From assembly GCA_041795785.1 (NCBI GenBank), contig JBHBXR010000119.1:1-7623 (forward strand): a stretch of 7,623 nucleotides of DNA, in the 5' to 3' direction. A program made the translations under genes and the position numbers. Positions 1 through 5,937 of this stretch are shown here, piece by piece; positions within the stretch are counted from its first letter, which is position 1, and every line of letters begins with the position of its first letter. The notes beneath the pieces were generated by a model, which ran no database searches, was not told the DNA's origin, and saw nothing but the letters and a program-made list of their open reading frames with translations. This DNA comes from CAJPST01 sp041795785 (GTDB lineage Bacteria > Pseudomonadota > Gammaproteobacteria > Enterobacterales > Pasteurellaceae).

Positions 1-1
1 A

Positions 2-343
2 CTTTACATGGCGTATGACAAAGCGGAATACTTAGAACAATACTGGCGGAATAACCAAGCAGTTATTCAAACCCTGACTTGCAATACCATTACCGAGTTG
101 GCGACAATGAAACAGGAATTAACGCATATCCGTCAACAGGGTTTCGCCATGGATAAGGAAGAAAACGATCTGGGCGTTTCCTGTATTGCCTGTCCGATCT
201 TTAATTTTAAAAACAACGTGGAATATGCTGTCTCCATTTCCCTTTCCGTGCAGAGACTCAATCAACTCGGGGCGGACTATTTGTTAAACGAAATCAGACG
301 GACGGCGCGGGCGATTTCCGCGGAATTGGGTTGGCAAGGCTAA
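2..343 (+). CDS. yiaJ: IclR-family transcriptional regulator, YiaJ/PlaR-like, C-terminal part (5' end outside window)
   Basis: This is the C-terminal effector-binding part of an IclR-family repressor, which in full-length members follows an N-terminal winged helix that binds DNA. The frame is open to the left edge (Leu-Tyr before the first visible Met), so the Met at position 8 is internal and the gene is cut by the window. About 113 residues are visible. The segment NTITEL, then DKEENDLGVSCIACPIF and YAVSISLS, matches what I recall of E. coli YiaJ (PlaR) almost block for block, ending in AISAELGW. YiaJ controls the yia genes for L-ascorbate/2,3-diketo-L-gulonate and related pentose use. The same target here is inference, since the DNA-binding domain and any target operon lie outside. 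It ends 20 bases before tag on the same strand and may be co-transcribed with it. Family membership is near certain; the YiaJ subgroup is likely. Confidence 0.9.
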   Translation, partial: LYMAYDKAEYLEQYWRNNQAVIQTLTCNTITELATMKQELTHIRQQGFAMDKEENDLGVSCIACPIFNFKNNVEYAVSISLSVQRLNQLGADYLLNEIRRTARAISAELGWQG

Positions 344-347
344 TTAC

Positions 348-353
348 AAAGGA
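348..353 (+). promoter_or_regulatory. Shine-Dalgarno sequence that sets the tag start
   Basis: AAAGGA lies 10 bases before the ATG at 364. An in-frame TTG at 331 would add 11 residues and overlap the upstream regulator gene. Those residues have no counterpart in E. coli Tag, and the site at 348-353 would fall inside that extension, so ATG 364 is the better start. Confidence 0.75.
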
Positions 354-363
354 TCATGAAAAA

Positions 364-921
364 ATGACAATACGCTGTTCATGGGCGGGAAGTTCCGAAC
401 TTTATACCGCTTATCACGATAACGAATGGGGCAAGCCCCAATACGACAGTTTAAAGTTATTTGAAAAAATCTGTCTGGAAGGGCAGCAAGCGGGGCTTTC
501 GTGGATTACCGTGCTGAAAAAAAGAGAAAATTACCGCAATGCCTTTCATCAATTTGATCCGGTTAAAATTGCGGCGATGACGGAGCGGGACATTGACCGC
601 CTTATGCAAAACGAAGGGCTGATTCGCCATCGAGCCAAGCTGGAAGCTATCGTTACCAACGCCAAGGCTTATTTGGCAATGGAAAAGTGCGGTCGGAATT
701 TCAGTGATTTTATTTGGTCTTTTGTCAATTATCAGCCGCAAATTAATGATGTGCCGACACTTAGCAGCGTTCCGGCGAAAACCGACGTTTCCAAAGCCAT
801 GTCAAAAGCATTAAAAAAACTCGGTTTTGTTTTTGTGGGCGAAACCACCTGTTATGCGTTTATGCAATCGATGGGGTTAGTGGACGATCATGTAAACGAC
901 TGCTTTTGTAAGCACAAATAA
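364..921 (+). CDS. tag: DNA-3-methyladenine glycosylase I (Tag)
   Basis: Tag is a cytosolic base-excision repair enzyme. It hydrolyses the N-glycosidic bond of 3-methyladenine in alkylated DNA, leaving an abasic site. The product is 185 residues, against 187 in E. coli. Visible hallmarks are YHDNEWG (17-23), the nearly invariant CLEGQQAGLSWITVLKKREN block starting at residue 37, and FVGETTCYAFMQ followed by GLVDDHV near the C-terminus. Residues corresponding to the zinc site are present: Cys5, His18, His176 and Cys180, each shifted by one from E. coli 4/17/175/179. Glu39 and Trp47 match the base-recognition residues Glu38 and Trp46. The ATG at 364 is chosen because it aligns with the E. coli N-terminus and has a good ribosome binding site. 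The gene follows the IclR-type regulator by 20 bases and contains one uptake signal. No terminator is visible after it, so read-through into lptD is possible. Confidence 0.97.
   Translation: MTIRCSWAGSSELYTAYHDNEWGKPQYDSLKLFEKICLEGQQAGLSWITVLKKRENYRNAFHQFDPVKIAAMTERDIDRLMQNEGLIRHRAKLEAIVTNAKAYLAMEKCGRNFSDFIWSFVNYQPQINDVPTLSSVPAKTDVSKAMSKALKKLGFVFVGETTCYAFMQSMGLVDDHVNDCFCKHK
685..693 (+). repeat. DNA uptake signal sequence (Hin-type), within tag
   Basis: Perfect AAGTGCGGT core with AT-rich tracts downstream (GAATTT, then GATTTT), as in the extended Pasteurellaceae uptake motif recognised during natural transformation. In the tag frame it encodes Lys-Cys-Gly, in a segment of Tag that is variable between species. 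Confidence 0.93.
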
Positions 922-945
922 ATATTTTTCGTTATGATTTTCTTG

Positions 946-951
946 TATAAT
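946..951 (+). promoter_or_regulatory. candidate -10 element upstream of lptD
   Basis: A perfect TATAAT sits 42 bases before the lptD ATG, in the 72-base gap after tag. Upstream at the proper distance is only AT-rich sequence (around 923-929) with no good TTGACA, so this is a -10 call rather than a full promoter. A perfect 10-base palindrome, CGAAATTTCG (956-965), overlaps the expected transcription start and could be incidental. I do not see the GGAACTT-type -35 expected of a sigma-E promoter, although lptD is a sigma-E gene in E. coli. Confidence 0.45.
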
Positions 952-993
952 CAGGCGAAATTTCGGCTAAAATAATCAAGATACGGTTACCAC

Positions 994-3345
994 ATGAAAA
1001 AGAATTCTTATACTTTACTTTCATTGTCAATTTTGACCGCACTTTATAGTGCTGAAGGGCGAGCGGACCTAAAACAGCAATGCTTGAGTTATGTACCGCA
1101 TTTTCAAGGCGAAGTAGTCAAAGGTAATCCGAATGATCAACCGGTTTATATCAATGCGGATCGTGCGGAAATCAATCAACCGAGTTCGGCTGTTTATGAA
1201 GGCGATGTGGATATCAAGCAGGGAAACCGGCATTTACAGGCAAAACGGGTGGAAATAACCCAGTCGGGCGAAGACCCGAATGTGCAGCGTTATGCTTATG
1301 CCAAAGGCGGTTTTGATTATAAAGACGAAATGATCAACATGACCGGTGATGATGCGAAAATCCATCTGAACAGTAAAGATACGGATATTACCAATGCCGA
1401 TTACCAATTAGTGGATCGTCAAGGTCGCGGTAGCGCGGAAAACGTAGAAATGCGCGAAAATTACCGTCTGTTGACAAATGCCGTTTTTACTTCCTGTTTG
1501 CTCAATAGCGACGCTTGGGCTATCGAAGCCAAAGAAATGCGTCAATATATCAAAGAAGAATATGTCGAAATGTGGCACGCCCGCTTTAAAGTACAAGGCG
1601 TGCCGGTGTTTTATACGCCTTATTTGCAGCTGCCTATCGGTGATCGCCGCCGTTCGGGATTATTGATTCCGGATGCAGGAAAATCCAGTCGTGACGGTTA
1701 TTGGTATTCCCAACCGATTTATTGGAATATCGCCCCGAATTATGATCTGACGTTCACGCCTAAATATATGTCGCACCGCGGTTGGCAGCTTAACGGCGAA
1801 GCCCGTTATTTGACGCAACTTGGACAAGGGACGATTGCCGGAGAATATCTGAATAAAGATCGTTATTCCGAATATCTCAGCGCAAACAAATCACGTCACT
1901 TATTTTATTGGTCGCATAATTCCAGTTTCCTTAAAAACTGGCGTTTTAATGTGAAATATACCCGCGTCAGTGATAAACGTTATTTCAGAGATTTTGATTC
2001 CGACTACGGCAGCAGTACGGACGGTTATGCAGATCAAACCGCGCGTCTTGCCTATTATCAGCCGAATTACAATTTCGCCATTTCGGTTAAACAGTTCCAA
2101 GTGTTTGACGACGTAACTATCGGACCGTATCGTGCGTTTCCGCAAATAGATTTCAATTATTACCGCAACGGCTTGGCAAAAGGATGGTTGGATTTCAAAT
2201 TATTCTCACAGGCGGTGCATTTTGAAAATGACAGTAAAGCGATGCCGACGGCGTGGCGTTATCATCTTGAACCGAGTTTGAATATGCCGTTATCGAATCG
2301 CTACGGTAGTATTAACCTTGAAACCAAATTATATGCTACCCATTATAATCAAAAAGCCGGCACCGGTGTGGATGCGGATATTCAACGTTCGGTGAATCGT
2401 ATGTTGCCGCAATTTAAAGCGGATTTGCAAACGGTATTGGCAAGTAAAGAAACCTTTATTAAGGGTTATACTCAAACCATTGAGCCGCGCGTGCAATATT
2501 TGTATCGTCCGTATAAGGATCAAAGCAATATCGGCTCCAAACGTAATACCGACTATTTAGGTTTCGGTTATGATTCCGCATTATTACAGCAAGATTACTT
2601 CTCATTATTCCGCGACCGTCGTTACAGCGGTTTGGATCGTATCGCTTCGGCGAATCAGGTGACACTGGGCGGAACAACGCGTTTTTATGATAAACAGGCT
2701 AACGAACGCTTTAATCTTTCCGTAGGACAAATTGTCTATCTCAATAATTCGCGGATTGACAGTAATAAGGATAACAGCACTTCAGGACGTTCCTCTTCTT
2801 GGTCTTTGGAATCCAACTGGAAGATCAATAATAAATGGAGCTGGCGCGGCAGCTATCAATATGATACCCGTTTAAATGAGACTTCATTGGCAAATGCCAC
2901 GTTGGAATACAACCCTGAAAAAAACAATTTGGTGCAACTCACTTACCGTTACGCCAGCCAAGCGTATATTGACCAGAACCTGACTTCAAGCATCAACCGC
3001 TACAATCAGGATATTAAGCAAATCGGCGCAACGGTGGCTTGGGAGTTGACGGATAATTGGGCGTTAGTATCCCGTTATTATCACGATATCGCACTGAACA
3101 AAGCGATTGAGCAGTACGTCGGTGTACGTTATAACACCTGTTGTTGGTCCGTCGGAGTTGGCGCCAGACGTTATGTAGTAGGCGAAAGCGATAAACGGAA
3201 GTATAAAGACAGCAAAAGCACGCTTTATGATCACAGCGTCGGCGTAACCGTACAATTACGCGGTTTAGGCAACGATCACCATAGCGGTATTGTGGATATG
3301 CTGGATAAAGGAATGTTACCGTATATCCGCAATTTTGGTCTGTAA
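994..3345 (+). CDS. lptD: LPS-assembly protein LptD (outer-membrane LPS translocon)
   Basis: LptD forms the outer-membrane barrel that, with the lipoprotein LptE as plug, inserts lipopolysaccharide into the outer leaflet after transfer from LptA. The 783 residues are almost the E. coli length (784). A Sec signal peptide (MKK, a hydrophobic run, then EGRA) is probably cut after Ala24. The periplasmic OstA/LptA-like jellyroll follows (about 25-200; INADRAEI at 53-60, VYEGDVDI at 67-74), then the large beta-barrel rich in alternating aromatic strands to the C-terminus. All four cysteines of the essential LptD disulfide network are present: Cys30, Cys168 and the adjacent pair Cys716-Cys717. The ribosome binding site is poor: TCAAGA some 12 bases upstream is all I see. 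The gene has its own candidate promoter and ends in a hairpin terminator. The surA and pdxA genes found next to lptD in E. coli do not follow here. Confidence 0.98.
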   Translation: MKKNSYTLLSLSILTALYSAEGRADLKQQCLSYVPHFQGEVVKGNPNDQPVYINADRAEINQPSSAVYEGDVDIKQGNRHLQAKRVEITQSGEDPNVQRYAYAKGGFDYKDEMINMTGDDAKIHLNSKDTDITNADYQLVDRQGRGSAENVEMRENYRLLTNAVFTSCLLNSDAWAIEAKEMRQYIKEEYVEMWHARFKVQGVPVFYTPYLQLPIGDRRRSGLLIPDAGKSSRDGYWYSQPIYWNIAPNYDLTFTPKYMSHRGWQLNGEARYLTQLGQGTIAGEYLNKDRYSEYLSANKSRHLFYWSHNSSFLKNWRFNVKYTRVSDKRYFRDFDSDYGSSTDGYADQTARLAYYQPNYNFAISVKQFQVFDDVTIGPYRAFPQIDFNYYRNGLAKGWLDFKLFSQAVHFENDSKAMPTAWRYHLEPSLNMPLSNRYGSINLETKLYATHYNQKAGTGVDADIQRSVNRMLPQFKADLQTVLASKETFIKGYTQTIEPRVQYLYRPYKDQSNIGSKRNTDYLGFGYDSALLQQDYFSLFRDRRYSGLDRIASANQVTLGGTTRFYDKQANERFNLSVGQIVYLNNSRIDSNKDNSTSGRSSSWSLESNWKINNKWSWRGSYQYDTRLNETSLANATLEYNPEKNNLVQLTYRYASQAYIDQNLTSSINRYNQDIKQIGATVAWELTDNWALVSRYYHDIALNKAIEQYVGVRYNTCCWSVGVGARRYVVGESDKRKYKDSKSTLYDHSVGVTVQLRGLGNDHHSGIVDMLDKGMLPYIRNFGL
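1036..1044 (-). repeat. DNA uptake signal sequence (Hin-type), within the lptD signal peptide
   Basis: Perfect core on the minus strand (ACCGCACTT on plus), followed on the minus strand by the AT-rich CAAAATT. In the lptD frame it encodes Thr-Ala-Leu at residues 15-17, inside the signal-peptide hydrophobic core. E. coli LptD, as I recall it, also has Thr-Ala-Leu there, so the site fits an already acceptable peptide. Confidence 0.92.
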
Positions 3346-3360
3346 GTTACATCGCAGCTA

Positions 3361-3410
3361 AAAAACCTAGATATTTTCATAACAACTGAACATATCTAGG
3401 TATTTTTTTA
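3361..3410 (+). terminator. intrinsic terminator of lptD, possibly bidirectional
   Basis: A perfect 10-base-pair stem, ACCTAGATAT (3365-3374) with ATATCTAGGT (3392-3401), is followed by TATTTTTTT. Three further pairs, TTC with GAA, can form inside the 17-base loop. The five A residues at 3361-3365 give a U-run for the opposite strand, so it could also stop transcripts from the converging receptor gene. It begins 15 bases after the lptD stop. Confidence 0.85.
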
Positions 3411-3445
3411 TTCGAATGAAACTATAATTTGCTGCTACGGACACT

Positions 3446-3478
3446 AAAAAAATAACGCCCGATAAATCGAGCGCTATT
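3446..3478 (-). terminator. intrinsic terminator of the TonB-dependent receptor gene
   Basis: Read on the minus strand, AATAGCGCTCGA pairs with TCGGGCGTTATT around a four-base loop (TTTA). This gives 12 pairs, two of them G-U, followed by a run of seven U. It starts 16 bases after the receptor stop codon, so the receptor is probably transcribed alone, without a downstream binding-protein gene. Confidence 0.88.
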
Positions 3479-3494
3479 GATGAAAGAACGTCAA

Positions 3495-5561
3495 TTAGAA
3501 GGTGTAATTTACCGCTACGCGGTATTCACGACCTACTCCCGGAAGATCGCTACGTTGCCAGTGAGGAACGTAGTTTTTATTGCCGATATTATTAATCGCA
3601 AAGTTTACGTTCATTTTATCCGTATCAAACGGTTTCCAGTTTAGGGTTAAGTCTGTGATACCATAACCCGCTTTACCTTGAGTAGCGGCTCGAACGGTTG
3701 CATTAGATAAGAAGAAATTATCTTTCGCATCCAATCCTTCCACTTGGCGATGATGAACCGCAATTTCTACATTAGGTTTTTCAAATCGATAACCTAAGGT
3801 TCCCGTCCAAGTTCTACCGGTAGCGGCGGCATATTCAGGATTTGCACTTAAGTTATCGCCGTAGAAACGCGGTTTGCTATATGCCACACCCAAACGACCA
3901 AAGAAGCCGCTGTAATTAACAAATGTGGCTAATTCATAACCGTGGTTTTTGATTTTACCCGCATTGATAATCTCAGAGGCGCATTGAAGGTTAGTTCCGT
4001 CACATAAATGGTTATTACGACCTGTCGATGTACCTAAAGCGTCTTTAATGTTTTGCCAGAAGTAACTACCTTCTACGCCCCAAACACCATTGTCATAGTT
4101 GAAACCGATTTCGGTATTACGGGCTTTCTCGGCTTTCGTGCCGTCAGCAATAGACACGACACCGCGCGCACCGTGAGACATTAATGCATCGTGCATACGC
4201 GGGCTACGCGTTGCGTAGTTGTGGCTTGCGCTCAATGTGAGATCTTGAATAGGTTGATAAATCAAACCAACACTAGGATTTACCGCACCATCACTGACTT
4301 TTTTGCCGTCCATTGCTTTGAATTGGAAGTGATCATAACGAATACCTGTCGTTAAAACGACATCTTTAATGGAGGTAATGGCTTCCGCATATACGCCCAC
4401 ATCACGTTTTTTCTGGTTTACTACGCCTGCTCGTAAAATTTTGTGCGGTTTTACTTCTTGATTGCGATAGTTCACGCCGTATTTCAATAATACATTTTCA
4501 TGTAATTCAGAATCGAAGTTAAGGTTGGCTCCGAGCGTATCCACTTTAGTTTTGGTTGAACCTTGATTTCGTGTACCGCCGGCATAACCGTTACCTGAAT
4601 CATCGGCAGACCAACGACCGTGTTCTAAAAGATAAACATTCGCCGTTGCTTCTTTGGCAAAGCCTAACTCTTTACCTGTCCACTCTAAGTTGGTGTTGGT
4701 TACCGACATTTTACGTTCTGATGGAGCCTGACGCTCTTGAGTTAAACGACTGCCCGGCGAATTATCGACGGTAAATTCTTCACGCACAGTGCGATCGCCT
4801 TTGTATTGCTCTTTCATATGGCTTAATACAAAACGGTGGTTAGCTACATTGACGCCGACTTTGAATAAATAGCTCAGTTTGTCTAACGCGCTATAAGGGA
4901 CGCGATTTGAGCCGTCTTTGCCGTTTTTATAGTTCTTGCCGCCTTTGTAGTCATCTTCATTAATGCCGTTTACTGCAGCAACAAAGTCAAAGGTATCATT
5001 TTTACCGAAGGTGGATAAACCATAGTTATAACTGTCATTAGTGTTATAACCGCCATTTACTTTTACACCGAAATTTTTATTACTGCTGTTTTTTAATAAA
5101 TCTTCCGCATCAACAGTTTTGGCTATGATTGCACCGTTGGTTTGACCGATCCCCGCAGAAGCGCTACCTGCCCCTTTTTGCACTGCAACCACTTTCACTA
5201 ATGCGGGATCAAGCATATGACGACCTTGGTGATAGTGAATTTGGCTGTCCGAATAAGCATTATCTACTTTTATATCAATAGAATTTTGCCCCATACCACG
5301 GATATATAAATATTGGGAAGTCCCGTTACCGCCGCCCATACCAATTGCAGGCTCATTCTTGAGTAATCCGCGCAAGTCGGTTTCAACGCTTTCGTCTTTT
5401 TTCTGCATAGTCACAACATCACTTTTAATTTTCAATCCTTGATTATCGGTGACATTGATCGTCTCAAGCTCTACACTATCCGTATTTTCCGCAAATACAG
5501 AACCTGCATATAAGGTGCTTAATATCACGGCAGATACAGGGAGTAAGTTAAATTTTTTCAT
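3495..5561 (-). CDS. fetA: TonB-dependent outer-membrane receptor, FetA/FrpB-like (iron/siderophore uptake)
   Basis: This is an outer-membrane gated channel that takes up ferric complexes using energy passed on by TonB-ExbB-ExbD. The 688 residues begin with a signal peptide probably cut after Ala24. A TonB box, ETINV (33-37), follows, then the plug domain (about 45-155) with GGGNGTSQYLYIRGMGQNS and KVVAVQKGAGSASAGIG, and a 22-strand barrel ending in the typical terminal Phe (VNYTF). Plug and barrel blocks such as DIKVDNAYSDSQI, VPYSALDK, DGTKAEKARNTEIGFNYD and IKNHGYEL match what I recall of neisserial FetA/FrpB, which is linked to ferric enterobactin and other siderophores. The true ligand here is unknown. 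Two cysteines at 520 and 527 probably form a disulfide in an outer loop. The start is supported by AAAGGAAA eight bases upstream. A Fur box and promoter precede it and a terminator follows, so it is a single-gene iron-repressed unit with no adjacent ABC transporter genes. Confidence 0.93.
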   Translation of the reverse strand: MKKFNLLPVSAVILSTLYAGSVFAENTDSVELETINVTDNQGLKIKSDVVTMQKKDESVETDLRGLLKNEPAIGMGGGNGTSQYLYIRGMGQNSIDIKVDNAYSDSQIHYHQGRHMLDPALVKVVAVQKGAGSASAGIGQTNGAIIAKTVDAEDLLKNSSNKNFGVKVNGGYNTNDSYNYGLSTFGKNDTFDFVAAVNGINEDDYKGGKNYKNGKDGSNRVPYSALDKLSYLFKVGVNVANHRFVLSHMKEQYKGDRTVREEFTVDNSPGSRLTQERQAPSERKMSVTNTNLEWTGKELGFAKEATANVYLLEHGRWSADDSGNGYAGGTRNQGSTKTKVDTLGANLNFDSELHENVLLKYGVNYRNQEVKPHKILRAGVVNQKKRDVGVYAEAITSIKDVVLTTGIRYDHFQFKAMDGKKVSDGAVNPSVGLIYQPIQDLTLSASHNYATRSPRMHDALMSHGARGVVSIADGTKAEKARNTEIGFNYDNGVWGVEGSYFWQNIKDALGTSTGRNNHLCDGTNLQCASEIINAGKIKNHGYELATFVNYSGFFGRLGVAYSKPRFYGDNLSANPEYAAATGRTWTGTLGYRFEKPNVEIAVHHRQVEGLDAKDNFFLSNATVRAATQGKAGYGITDLTLNWKPFDTDKMNVNFAINNIGNKNYVPHWQRSDLPGVGREYRVAVNYTF

Positions 5562-5567
5562 ATGTAG

Positions 5568-5575
5568 TTTCCTTT
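5568..5575 (-). promoter_or_regulatory. Shine-Dalgarno sequence of the receptor gene
   Basis: AAAGGAAA on the minus strand, with AAAGGA ending eight bases before the ATG at 5561. It is one of the strongest ribosome binding sites in the window and fixes the receptor start. Confidence 0.85.
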
Positions 5576-5606
5576 AGGTAATGACTTTTTACATCTCATT
5601 TGTTAT

Positions 5607-5621
5607 TGAAAATAATTATCA
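5607..5621 (-). promoter_or_regulatory. Fur box upstream of the TonB-dependent receptor
   Basis: The plus strand reads TGAAAATAATTATCA, which matches 13 of 14 defined positions of the 7-1-7 Fur consensus TGATAATNATTATCA. The dyad extends to 21 bases (5604-5624) with only one mismatched pair around the central base. It lies about 45-60 bases before the receptor ATG and just downstream of the candidate -10 element, where bound Fe-Fur would block transcription. Repression under iron-replete conditions is the expected effect. Confidence 0.85.
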
Positions 5622-5638
5622 ATAGCAAATATTTCGAG

Positions 5639-5667
5639 ATATTTACATATTTCAAATTAACTGTCAA
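5639..5667 (-). promoter_or_regulatory. candidate promoter of the receptor gene
   Basis: On the minus strand a perfect TTGACA (5667-5662) is followed, after 17 bases, by AAATAT (5644-5639) with a TG one base before it, as in an extended -10. The -10 hexamer itself is a weak match. The predicted transcription start, near 5632, is about 10 bases before the Fur box, which fits an iron-repressed promoter. Confidence 0.6.
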
Positions 5668-5937
5668 TTGTTCTTCAAAATTTACTATGAGCATGATGAT
5701 ATTTATGGGGAACGACGTGTCTGATGAATAGCGGAAAGAGCAACCTGTCAATCGCTCAAAAAAGTACAAAAACTATTCAATATATTGATTTAAAAGGAAG
5801 ATGTGAACAAAAAATATTGGCTTGCTCAAAGCAAACTAAAAGGACCAAGCTCCGTGAAATGCGAAACTCAGCCCTTTAATTGAGTCAGTCTGACTTTAGG
5901 GGGAAATTCAAAAAAGTGTCATTTTTATTGCGGTTGA

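Larger units (their letters stand above)
5562..5937. other. 376-base intergenic region between rsmB and the receptor gene
   Basis: The half next to the receptor (5562-5670) is AT-rich and holds its ribosome binding site, Fur box and promoter. The other half has no recognised gene. It contains a 51-codon plus-strand ORF (5724-5879) overlapped by a 14-codon ORF (5687-5731), and a 26-codon GTG-started ORF in another frame (5803-5883). None of these is supported by similarity that I can see. Weak dyads occur at 5738-5757 (GAGCGA/TTGCTC on minus, followed by TTT, the only possible rsmB terminator I find), at 5822-5834 (TTGCT/AGCAA) and at 5883-5895 (AGTCAG T CTGACT). No strong rsmB terminator is present, so some read-through into the receptor gene is possible. 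Confidence 0.7.

Noticed and set aside
331..363. TTG start that would lengthen Tag by 11 residues
   Set aside because: It overlaps the upstream gene, adds residues not seen in E. coli Tag, and the good ribosome binding site serves the ATG at 364.
1408..2677. Several minus- and plus-strand open frames of 62-81 codons inside lptD
   Set aside because: They are overlapping shadows of a full-length conserved gene, with no ribosome binding sites or motifs of their own.
4441..4449. TTGTGCGGT in the receptor gene as a sixth uptake signal
   Set aside because: Two mismatches in the core. The similar CAGTGCGGA at 7580-7588 in fmt and CAGTGCGAT near 4785 are also degenerate.
5883..5895. AGTCAG T CTGACT dyad as a terminator or operator
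   Set aside because: The stem is short, there is no U-run on either strand, and it matches no binding site I know. Kept only as part of the intergenic description.
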